Assembly (NCBI GenBank): GCA_937875245.1
Contig: CALNCH010000213.1
Location: 1-6,264, forward strand
DNA: 6,264 bases
DNA from: an uncultured Spirochaetaceae bacterium
Lineage (GTDB): Bacteria > Spirochaetota > Spirochaetia > Treponematales > Treponemataceae
Reading direction: 5' to 3'
Position numbers and translations under genes: made by a program
In this document: positions 1 to 6,209 of the stretch, piece after piece
How positions within the stretch are numbered: position 1 is the stretch's first letter
Layout: each line of letters opens with the position of its first letter
Notes under the pieces: generated by a model
What the model was told of the DNA's origin: nothing
Seen by the model: the letters and a program-made list of their open reading frames with translations, nothing else
The model's database searches: none

Positions 1-144
1 TTGATTACTGGTTGTCCAGGTTTTTACATATTGTAAAAAACGTTCTAACGTTGCCAGGGCAACTTGACTATTTGGATTAGTATCTATCTTGTTCATATAT
101 GTAAGAATACGATAAATTAAGGGCAATTTCAACCATTGCACCAC
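1..144 (-). CDS. Possible 5' part of a divergent gene, unrecognised, cut by the window edge
   Basis: The minus strand is open from a TAG at 193-195 to the left edge, 62 codons within 1-186. This is somewhat unusual in AT-rich DNA and the codons look like those of the neighbouring genes. Possible starts are GTG at 142-144 or 139-141 and ATG at 94-96; none has a good Shine-Dalgarno, so the start is open. From the ATG the product begins MNKIDTNPNSQVALATLERF and continues off the edge. I do not recognise the family. If real, the gene is divergent from the DUF2156 gene and the two would share a short promoter region. The competing plus-strand reading is a 25-codon open stretch ending in TAG at 78-80, which could be the tail of an upstream gene. 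The evidence is only the open frame and its composition. Confidence 0.33.
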   Translation of the reverse strand, partial: MVQWLKLPLIYRILTYMNKIDTNPNSQVALATLERFLQYVKTWTTSNQ

Positions 145-147
145 GTT

Positions 148-176
148 TTGACTTTTTTGATAAAAATAAGTATCTT
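148..176 (+). promoter_or_regulatory. Candidate sigma-70-type promoter for the DUF2156 gene
   Basis: TTGACT at 148-153 matches the -35 consensus in five of six positions. It is followed after 17 bases by TATCTT at 171-176, a four-of-six match to the -10. Transcription would start near 183, only a few bases before the ATG at 187, implying a leaderless or nearly leaderless message. That fits the absence of a clear Shine-Dalgarno there. Such matches arise easily in AT-rich DNA, so this is a suggestion only. Confidence 0.3.
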
Positions 177-186
177 TTAAGTACTT

Positions 187-1110
187 ATGAATCTAATTCC
201 CCAGTTTCCCAATTTTATCGATTTCGATAATAAGGTAGCAGAGAGTGCAACTTCTTTTTTGTATTCTTTTTCAGAAGGTGTATCTGAATTTTCCCCTATA
301 TCACTTTTCTTAGATCAACCACTTTTGCAATACAAAGTTTCGCAAATCTCAGATAAAACCCTAGTTTTTTCAGGCATTGAATCTGGAGGATATATTCCTC
401 CTTTGAAAGGAAAAAGTTTTTTTAGTATTGTAGGAGAAATTCCTTTTGATTATATTTCAGAACTCTTTGGGCAGTTCCACTTTTGGAAATCAGTAACAGA
501 AAAACAAAAGAACAGTCTAATAGAAAAAGGATTAGATTCTGTCTATCGCCTTGAAGAAGATCGAAATAATAGTGAATATGTGTATTCAAGAGAAAAACTG
601 GCTACCCTAAGTGGAAAATCTCTCCATAAAAAGCGAAATTTAGTAAATAATTTTGAAACTACCTATACTCCCTGTGTTCTTCCTTTGGATAGAAGCACTT
701 GTGAAGATGGGTTGAAGGTTTTAGAACAGTGGCAACGGGAAAGAAATTCTCAAGAGGATACCGATTTTCAGAATTGTAAATTAGCGTTAAAATCTTTTTG
801 CACCCAAGAATATCAGTGGATGAATTCTTTTTTGTCTGGAAAAGTAATATATGTAACAGCTGTTCCTGTTGGTTTTTCCATTGGAGAGTATGTTCAACAA
901 GGAAAAATGTATGCTGTTCATTTTGAGAAAGCAATAGATGCCTATAAAGGAGTGTATCAATTCTTAAATAAAGCTACCGTGGCAGCTTTACCGGAGTCAG
1001 TTGAATTGATAAATAGAGAGCAAGATTTAGGAGACGAAGGTCTTCGTCAAGCTAAAATGACTTACAGACCAGTGGATTTCATACATAAATACATTGTTTA
1101 TAAAGTATAA
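187..1110 (+). CDS. DUF2156 protein (phosphatidylglycerol lysyltransferase C-terminal-like domain)
   Basis: A 307-residue soluble protein matching, from memory, the DUF2156 / LPG_synthase_C family (GNAT-like fold related to the catalytic domain of MprF). Hallmarks are the segment at about 131-156 (YVYSREKLATLSGK followed by HKKRN) and the C-terminal NREQDLGDEGLRQAK block at about 276-290, followed by a YRP motif. No transmembrane segment or signal peptide is visible, so it lacks the membrane flippase half of true MprF and is probably cytoplasmic. Substrate and reaction are unknown for stand-alone members; aminoacyl transfer from aminoacyl-tRNA is only an analogy. The ATG start is supported by an in-frame TAA at 178-180 and by the IPQFPNF opening, which resembles family N-termini. 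No good Shine-Dalgarno precedes it. Only 35 bases separate it from thrC on the same strand, so co-transcription is possible. Confidence 0.85.
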   Translation: MNLIPQFPNFIDFDNKVAESATSFLYSFSEGVSEFSPISLFLDQPLLQYKVSQISDKTLVFSGIESGGYIPPLKGKSFFSIVGEIPFDYISELFGQFHFWKSVTEKQKNSLIEKGLDSVYRLEEDRNNSEYVYSREKLATLSGKSLHKKRNLVNNFETTYTPCVLPLDRSTCEDGLKVLEQWQRERNSQEDTDFQNCKLALKSFCTQEYQWMNSFLSGKVIYVTAVPVGFSIGEYVQQGKMYAVHFEKAIDAYKGVYQFLNKATVAALPESVELINREQDLGDEGLRQAKMTYRPVDFIHKYIVYKV

Positions 1111-1111
1111 T
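1106..1111 (+). promoter_or_regulatory. Candidate -10 element upstream of thrC
   Basis: A perfect TATAAT overlaps the stop codon of the DUF2156 gene. Transcription from it would start near 1118 and give a leader of just under 30 bases, including the Shine-Dalgarno. No good -35 hexamer lies at 16-18 bases, so it could be a chance match. If real, thrC and the phosphatase gene could be expressed independently of the upstream gene. Confidence 0.25.
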
Positions 1112-1134
1112 ACCTGTGTTAAAATAAAGACTAT

Positions 1135-1140
1135 GGGAGG
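1135..1140 (+). promoter_or_regulatory. Shine-Dalgarno of thrC, fixing its GTG start
   Basis: GGGAGG lies five bases before GTG at 1146-1148. It is the strongest ribosome-binding site for the three plus-strand genes. Together with the family-typical opening RFVSTRN, it settles the non-ATG start. Confidence 0.75.
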
Positions 1141-1145
1141 CCTTT

Positions 1146-2453
1146 GTGCGATTTGTTAGTACCCGAAATAATAAGGAACAGGTAAGTTTTTCTCAGGCAA
1201 TATTACATTGTATTGCTCCAGATGGAGGGTTATATGTCCCCGCCTATACCGAAAACTTAAGTCCATGGATAATGTACATGGATAATACCACCTCTTTTTC
1301 TTCCATAGCAGGCTCTTTAACTTCTGCACTTATTAAAGAAGAATTTAGTCCTATTATATGTGAAGCTATTGCTTCTAAAGCCTTCCCCTTTAGTCCAAAA
1401 ATTAAAAAAATTGATGAACGTTTGTATATTATGGAGTTGTATCATGGACCAACAGGTACAAACAAAGACTTTGGGGTATCTTATTTAGCTTCCTGCTTAG
1501 AGCATATTTTGTTAATGCAGGAAAGGCAAGCAATTGTCTTGGCTGTAACAGAGGGGGACACTGGTTCTTGTATTGCTGCAGCCTTCAGGGAGAAAAAGCA
1601 TTTAAAATCTGTTTTATTGTATAGTAAGGGGTCAATGAGAGGTTTCAAAGATTCTGACTGTGTTTGGAATGGTGGAAATATTTATCCTGTAGAAGTTGAT
1701 GGTGATATTGAAGCTTGCTACAAGTTAGCCAGAGCAATCTATTCAGATACTACTTTGGTAGAAAAATATGGTTTAACTTTGGCAAATACCGTAAATATTG
1801 GCCGATTACTTCCTCATTCCTTTTTATACATGTATGCCTTTTCTCAGCTTAAAAATCAAGAATATGGTGATTTATATTATACCTTACCTGCTACTAATTA
1901 TGGTAATTTAGTTGCGGGGCTCTATAGTTGGAAGTTTTCTTTACCGGTAAATGGTTTTGTGACCAATAGCACCCCTTCAGTTATTGTAGACCCTTTTGGA
2001 GAATGCTCGATTTTGGATTCTATGGTTCCTCTTTCTTTACGAGGCCCTTCCGATCCGGTAAATCCATCTAACATTGAAAGATTAGAAGAAGTTTTTACCA
2101 CAAATCCTGCTGTATTAAAGGGTCTTGTATATCCTGCCAATGTAACAGAAACAGAACAGCGAGAAGCTTTTCAAAAATTATTTGTAGATTACAATGAATT
2201 TGTGGATCCTCTGACGGCTAAAGCGTATGCTGCATCCTTGAAAAGAAATGCTTTGACTTCAGAAGATGATGGGGTTACTCTGCTACTTGCAGGAGATCAT
2301 CCTGGATTTTATACAGATACATTAAAACATTGGTGTGGAGAAGAGCCTACACTACCTCCAGAGTTAAAAGAAATTTGTAGACCAATTACTCCTGAGAAAA
2401 GAATTGGGTGTGATAAAGATTCTTTGATAGCAATTTTGGAAGAGATTAAATGA
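1146..2453 (+). CDS. thrC: Threonine synthase (divergent active-site motifs)
   Basis: A PLP-dependent fold-type II lyase, 435 residues, close to the usual length of this enzyme (E. coli ThrC is about 428). It converts O-phospho-L-homoserine to L-threonine and phosphate in the cytoplasm, the last step of threonine synthesis. The N-terminus RFVSTRN and APDGGLYVP (about 24-32) are typical. The cofactor lysine is K107 in HGPTGTNKDFG. EGDTG (136-140) matches the SGDTG loop, NTVNIGRLLP (214-223) is conserved, and NYGNLVAGL (251-259) is the phosphate-binding glycine loop. NPSNIERL and DPLTAKAYA occur further on. Deviations from the common pattern are GTNKD instead of LAFKD, EGDTG instead of SGDTG, and ATNYGN instead of SGNFGN. 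The stop overlaps the next gene's start by ATGA. I am confident of the family; the altered motifs leave a small chance of a paralogue with another substrate. Confidence 0.92.
   Translation: MRFVSTRNNKEQVSFSQAILHCIAPDGGLYVPAYTENLSPWIMYMDNTTSFSSIAGSLTSALIKEEFSPIICEAIASKAFPFSPKIKKIDERLYIMELYHGPTGTNKDFGVSYLASCLEHILLMQERQAIVLAVTEGDTGSCIAAAFREKKHLKSVLLYSKGSMRGFKDSDCVWNGGNIYPVEVDGDIEACYKLARAIYSDTTLVEKYGLTLANTVNIGRLLPHSFLYMYAFSQLKNQEYGDLYYTLPATNYGNLVAGLYSWKFSLPVNGFVTNSTPSVIVDPFGECSILDSMVPLSLRGPSDPVNPSNIERLEEVFTTNPAVLKGLVYPANVTETEQREAFQKLFVDYNEFVDPLTAKAYAASLKRNALTSEDDGVTLLLAGDHPGFYTDTLKHWCGEEPTLPPELKEICRPITPEKRIGCDKDSLIAILEEIK
2438..2444 (+). promoter_or_regulatory. Shine-Dalgarno of the phosphatase gene inside the thrC 3' end
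   Basis: GGAAGAG sits five bases before ATG at 2450, within the last codons of thrC. With the ATGA stop-start overlap it indicates that ribosomes finishing thrC can start the next gene directly. Confidence 0.6.
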
Positions 2454-4078
2454 TTGAGAAAAAGATTCAGCAACGCATTCATCATCTAACCTTGTATTCA
2501 GAGATGATATATTCTGATGCTTTGTTATTTGGGAATCTTCAATTTGCTGAGTATTTTAAGTTGGCCCTAACTGAGTCTTTAGTATTGCAACGTTTAGTAG
2601 TTTCTTCTTATACAGAAAATGAAAAAATTATAGATGCCGCCAAGGATGAAGTTACCCGCAGCTTATTTTTAATTAGACATGTGTATGACAGAATTCCTGT
2701 TCGGGTACCCTATGATGATTACGTGAATTTTGAACCTACCTTAGAAAAACTATCTCAAGATTTAGATGTTATTTCCTCTTTTTTGAGCAATTACTTTCAG
2801 ATTTCTCCTAGTTTTTATGCTTCTTTTCCTATCCATGATATAAAAAAAGCTGCTGATAAATCTTTAGAATCCTATTTAGTAGGAATTCCAGAACGTATTA
2901 AAAACAGTTTTTTTGGTCGAATTATTGTTGCGGGAGTTCTTTCTCACGCTTCTCAAGTTGTGCAGCCTATATTAATCGAAAATGGGTTTCATTTAATTTT
3001 TTCTCATTCTACAAAAGAGTTTTATGAACAATTGAATACAGAAGCCATTGATGTTATTTGTTTTGATTGTAGTAATTCAGTTGATTTAGGAATGCAAGTA
3101 TTAAAAGATATGAAAGAGAATCCTTTGTATTCTGATATACCCATTTTTATTTGTGGTACTTTGTATACAGATCAAATTGCAATGGATTTTATCTCCAATG
3201 GGGCAATGGATTATTTTGTTCCAGGAAAAAGTCGCCGTATTATGGTTTCTCGAGTGAAAGCGGCGGTATTGGAAAGTAAAAGAAATTATTTTAGGCAACT
3301 ATATGTTCGTGCCCTTGAAATGAACCAACGTAGCACCTTAAAGGAAAAAGCAACGGCAGTTACCTATGTGGCAGGACTTCTTCCATCTCCTTTTAAGAAC
3401 GAATATTTGGAGGTGGATTGGACTTTTTTACCCTCTCAAGATTTGGGTGGAGATATTTTTACCTATGATTGGTTGGATAAAACTCACTTTCGTTTTTGCT
3501 TAGTAGACGTTAGTGGTCATGGTTTAGAAGCTTGTCTTTTTTCAGTATCAATTATGAATTTAATTGCAAAGAAAGTGTTAGGCAATACTGATTATAGTAA
3601 TCCCTCTTCTGTATTAAAGAGTTTAAATAATGTCTTTGACATGGAAGAACAGCACAATATGTTTTTTACAGCGTGGTATGGAATTTATGATACGGAGAAA
3701 AAAGAATTAGTGTATTCTAGTGCAGGATCCAGCGACGCTTTTTTATTTCAAGATACTCATATACAACAATTATCAACTGAAAATCCTGTAATAGGGATAG
3801 ATCCTGATTCTGAGTACTCTAATAATGTAGTAAATCTGAGAGAGAAATCTCGGTTGTTCCTGTTTAGTGATGGAATTCACGAAATCACAAAAGTTGATTC
3901 TTCTGTGATGACAATAAAAGAATTTACTCGTTTTTTGGCATTGCGTAATCAAGGGTATACTATAAAAGGTGTAGCAGTTGCAGAATCCTGTACCAGATTT
4001 GCTCAAAGCATCGAAGCAGTGGGCAAATCTGGACAGTTTGAAGACGACGTATCCTTATTGGATATTATTTTTTATTAG
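2450..4078 (+). CDS. SpoIIE/RsbU-type PP2C serine/threonine phosphatase with degenerate receiver domain
   Basis: A 542-residue cytoplasmic signalling protein in three parts. Residues 1-150 are mostly helical and of unknown family. About 155-275 is a response-regulator receiver-like fold: D206 in VICFD aligns with the phosphoacceptor, but the acidic pair after the first strand (IIVAGVLSH), the switch Thr/Ser (IPIFICG) and the conserved Lys (GAMDYFVPG) are not in place. A helical linker follows (about 278-305). The PP2C domain (about 308-540) keeps the metal-binding aspartates in LGGD (D335), VDVSGHG (D353), FSDG (D474) and EDD (D532/D533), so catalysis looks intact. Proteins of this class usually dephosphorylate a STAS-domain anti-anti-sigma factor; none is encoded here, so the partner is unknown. 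It is coupled to thrC by ATGA. Its 3' end overlaps the convergent gene by 14 bases. Confidence 0.9.
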   Translation: MIEKKIQQRIHHLTLYSEMIYSDALLFGNLQFAEYFKLALTESLVLQRLVVSSYTENEKIIDAAKDEVTRSLFLIRHVYDRIPVRVPYDDYVNFEPTLEKLSQDLDVISSFLSNYFQISPSFYASFPIHDIKKAADKSLESYLVGIPERIKNSFFGRIIVAGVLSHASQVVQPILIENGFHLIFSHSTKEFYEQLNTEAIDVICFDCSNSVDLGMQVLKDMKENPLYSDIPIFICGTLYTDQIAMDFISNGAMDYFVPGKSRRIMVSRVKAAVLESKRNYFRQLYVRALEMNQRSTLKEKATAVTYVAGLLPSPFKNEYLEVDWTFLPSQDLGGDIFTYDWLDKTHFRFCLVDVSGHGLEACLFSVSIMNLIAKKVLGNTDYSNPSSVLKSLNNVFDMEEQHNMFFTAWYGIYDTEKKELVYSSAGSSDAFLFQDTHIQQLSTENPVIGIDPDSEYSNNVVNLREKSRLFLFSDGIHEITKVDSSVMTIKEFTRFLALRNQGYTIKGVAVAESCTRFAQSIEAVGKSGQFEDDVSLLDIIFY

Positions 4079-4976
4079 TTTTTTTTACTGTTTTGGTTTT
4101 CTTTGATTCCTGAACAGCAGGTTTTAAAAGTTCAGCGAAACGACTTGCATTATATCCTGAAGCTTCTTGTTTTTCACTTAAAATATCCCAAGCTTCTAAT
4201 AATAAATCGTAATCACTATTTTTTGTACTCAGAAGTACATAAAGCAAAATAGCCATAAAAGTTGTCTGATCTGATTTTTCTTTATTAAACCACAAAACGT
4301 TATCAAAATTATTTAATCCCAAAACCACAGCACCTTGCTCGCTAGATAACACTCCTGAAACAAAGTCATAGCAAGATTGTTGCAATGTTTCTTTTTTCAG
4401 TTTTGCATCACAGAAACGTGTACCTTCTAGCAGAACTTTGAAGGTGTAGAATAAGTCTTTTGATGGTTTTCCACCTTCCACGAGTAAGTCCCGAAGTTTT
4501 CGGTCTAAACACCATAAGTTGATTAAGCGTTCTGTATCATTTGCAGTTGCCTTATCACCAATCACGTCTCGTATTGAATACAGCATAATATACCCAGCTA
4601 ATATTTCACAAAGGAAAGGGGCAGTTGTTATGCTGGTAAACAGTTTTTGAATTAACTTACAACCTGCGGGGGTGATTGCTTCCGTTGAACCGTCTCGACC
4701 CCATTGAATAATTTTCAATAAATTACCAATTCTTGTTGTAAAGTGTTTCCAAATAGTGTCCGGTAAGACTTCTTTTCCTGTTTTAGAGCTATCTATTACA
4801 GTACTTGAACCATAATTTCCAACAATAAATTCTTTTAAGGTAGAAAAGAAATTTTTACCTGCTTCTTCGTGAGCTTTTAACAGTTTTTTTAGGGTAATAG
4901 TCTTTGAAGGAACTACAGGAGCACAAAGCGCCAATACCTTCAAAAAACTCTGGTGTTGCAAAATTAGAGAGGGCAT
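4065..4976 (-). CDS. C-terminal helical part of the GH13-like protein, in a shifted frame
   Basis: An open frame of 303 codons on the minus strand. The listed ATG at 4976 is probably not a true start: the first 18 or so codons overlap the end of the GH13 frame (4855-6198), and the product reads as its continuation from about LALCAPVVPSKTITLKKLLK. If the frames join, this part adds about 285-295 residues. It is predominantly helical by composition, with no signal peptide, no clear membrane segment and no enzymatic motif that I recognise, and it ends in a lysine-rich tail (KKTKTVKKTNKK). I recall that treponemal GH13-like proteins carry a comparable long C-terminal extension, but its role is unknown to me. 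The stop (4065-4067) lies inside the 3' end of the convergent phosphatase gene. An independent gene is the less likely alternative, since no Shine-Dalgarno or separate family signature supports it. Confidence 0.7.
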   Translation of the reverse strand: MPSLILQHQSFLKVLALCAPVVPSKTITLKKLLKAHEEAGKNFFSTLKEFIVGNYGSSTVIDSSKTGKEVLPDTIWKHFTTRIGNLLKIIQWGRDGSTEAITPAGCKLIQKLFTSITTAPFLCEILAGYIMLYSIRDVIGDKATANDTERLINLWCLDRKLRDLLVEGGKPSKDLFYTFKVLLEGTRFCDAKLKKETLQQSCYDFVSGVLSSEQGAVVLGLNNFDNVLWFNKEKSDQTTFMAILLYVLLSTKNSDYDLLLEAWDILSEKQEASGYNASRFAELLKPAVQESKKTKTVKKTNKK

Positions 4977-6198
4977 TGTACAAGTCTTTAAGAAAAATCT
5001 CTTTTAATGCAATATCAATATCAGTAACACCTTTACCATTAAGAGTTTCGCAAAGTACCCGATATTTTCCTGTTGAGTCGTCAAAGACTTGAGAAATATT
5101 CCAAAGTACTTGGTATTCAAAACCATTTAAGTGAACAAACATTCCTTTCTCAAATAAATCTTTATTTGAACGAATGTACCATAAGCCAGATTTTTGCTCT
5201 TGAAAAATACAATATCCGTTTTCTTTGTTTTCTAAACCAATAGCTTCTGCAATACAGTGTGTAATGCTCTGATGATTTATCATAGAAGGACAACTTTCTT
5301 TAATCCATCCAGAAGCTTGATCGTAAACGTTGTTATAAAAAACAACAGCACTTTCAGTTCCAAAACGGTTGGAATATGCATAGATGTTTTCATTTACAGA
5401 GCCATTGTTCCAAACGTCATAGAAGCAAAAGTTTTCTATTTCTGAAAAGAGATATCGTTTTTTCATAAGGGGAAAGATGACTTGTTTGTGTTGTTCTATT
5501 AAGTCAATGTCTTCTACTTCCTCCCAATAGGCTTTTGTAAATTCCATACCGTACTTTTCTTGGAACCCTTGAATTTGACCGTGTCCAAACATGGGAAGTC
5601 CTGGCATAGTAATCATCAGAGTACAAACACCAAAGTATTTATCTCCTTTGCCAAATTGAGCCACCGCAGTTTCTTCATCAGGGTTGTTCATGAAATTTAC
5701 AAATCGTTTAAGTACTTGAGAATCAAATTCCATGGTGTTTTTGACTGTAGCACGATATTTTGAGTTTTCTTCTCGTTTTAACATATTCATAAATGCACTA
5801 TTGTAAACTCGGTGCATTCCTAATGTTCGAACAAAATACCCTTCCATCATCCAAAAGGCTTCTGCAAGAAGTAATGTATCAGGAACTTCTTTTGCTACTC
5901 TATCAACTACTTCACGCCAGAATTCAGTGGGTATACGATTTTCAAAGTCTTCTCTACTTATTGCAGATTCTGAACGACTGGCAATATCTCCACCCTGTCC
6001 TGGTTCTGGATACCACAAACGACGAATATGTTTTTTTGCTAACACCATGGCTGCATCAAAGCGAATAATAGGAAAGTTTTTTGCTACATGTAAAATTTCT
6101 TGGATAACTTCTTCTCGAGCCTCAGGGTTAAGGAAGTCAATTTGAGCTGTGTCGTTCCAAGGCATACCAGTTCCATCATTACCATAACAATTCGTCAC
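4855..6198 (-). CDS. GH13 alpha-amylase-family glycoside hydrolase, N-terminally incomplete and frameshifted
   Basis: The frame contains 447 codons; the last 21 or more (after about residue 418-426) are read out of frame. GH13 signatures, numbered from the GTG at 6198: PIIRFDAA gives the nucleophile candidate D48, LLLAEAFW the acid/base E113, and FMNNPDEET the transition-state Asp candidate D174, though the usual NHD is NPD here. NDGTGMPWNDTAQ near the start and MPGLPMFGHGQI (198-209) resemble a treponemal GH13-like group. Conserved region I (normally DxxxNH) and most of the barrel's N-terminal half are missing. They should lie upstream, but an in-frame TGA at 6205-6207 interrupts the reading. 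The GTG is thus unlikely to be the native start. The expected substrate class is alpha-glucans (inference). No signal peptide can be judged because the N-terminus is absent. The gene is either a pseudogene, an assembly error, or subject to recoding. Confidence 0.85.
   Translation of the reverse strand: MTNCYGNDGTGMPWNDTAQIDFLNPEAREEVIQEILHVAKNFPIIRFDAAMVLAKKHIRRLWYPEPGQGGDIASRSESAISREDFENRIPTEFWREVVDRVAKEVPDTLLLAEAFWMMEGYFVRTLGMHRVYNSAFMNMLKREENSKYRATVKNTMEFDSQVLKRFVNFMNNPDEETAVAQFGKGDKYFGVCTLMITMPGLPMFGHGQIQGFQEKYGMEFTKAYWEEVEDIDLIEQHKQVIFPLMKKRYLFSEIENFCFYDVWNNGSVNENIYAYSNRFGTESAVVFYNNVYDQASGWIKESCPSMINHQSITHCIAEAIGLENKENGYCIFQEQKSGLWYIRSNKDLFEKGMFVHLNGFEYQVLWNISQVFDDSTGKYRVLCETLNGKGVTDIDIALKEIFLKDLYNALSNFATPEFFEGIGALCSCSSFKDYYPKKTVKSSRRSR
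4919..4950 (-). other. Frameshift interval joining the two halves of the GH13-like gene
   Basis: Upstream the GH13 frame reads YNALSNFATPEF; downstream the other frame reads LALCAPVVPSKTITL. The switch skips one base in the sense direction. A run of six T (six A on the plus strand at 4944-4949) is the simplest site: with one T fewer the protein reads TPEFLKVLALCAPVV without interruption. A switch near 4920 giving EGIGALC followed by APVV would require a two-base change. Homopolymer sequencing error, a true mutation, and programmed or transcriptional slippage all remain possible. Confidence 0.7.
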
Positions 6199-6209
6199 AG
6201 TTTGTCACA
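6190..6209. repeat. Imperfect 10-bp tandem repeat at the broken 5' edge of the GH13-like gene
   Basis: Two adjacent units, ATTCGTCACA and GTTTGTCACA, agree at eight of ten positions. On the minus strand both read VTN(C) in different frames (GTGACAAAC and GTGACGAAT). A ten-base duplication shifts the frame by one, so it could itself have broken the reading frame just upstream of the NDGTGMPWNDTAQ block. The repeat is short enough to be chance. Confidence 0.4.

Noticed and set aside
50..63. Perfect inverted repeat GTTGCC-AG-GGCAAC, considered as a terminator or operator
   Set aside because: The stem is only five to six pairs with almost no loop, is not followed by a T tract, and lies within a possible coding frame.
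659..934. 91-codon minus-strand frame inside the DUF2156 gene
   Set aside because: It is antisense to a recognisable protein and its composition (rich in H, F, Q) is typical of a shadow frame.
1922..2140. 72-codon minus-strand frame inside thrC
   Set aside because: It is a shadow of a conserved thrC segment with no ribosome-binding site.
3101..4006. Two minus-strand frames (3101-3298 and 3773-4006) opposite the phosphatase gene
   Set aside because: They are antisense to well-conserved receiver-like and PP2C segments and have no support of their own.
4060..4095. T-rich tract at the convergent gene ends, considered as an intrinsic terminator
   Set aside because: No stable stem precedes the T run on either strand.
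4904..5092. 62-codon plus-strand frame across the frameshift interval
   Set aside because: It is antisense to the GH13-like gene and gene-like only by length.
5257..6145. Several plus-strand open frames of 62-91 codons opposite the GH13-like gene
   Set aside because: They lie antisense to a sequence with clear GH13 motifs, have no Shine-Dalgarno and show no family resemblance.
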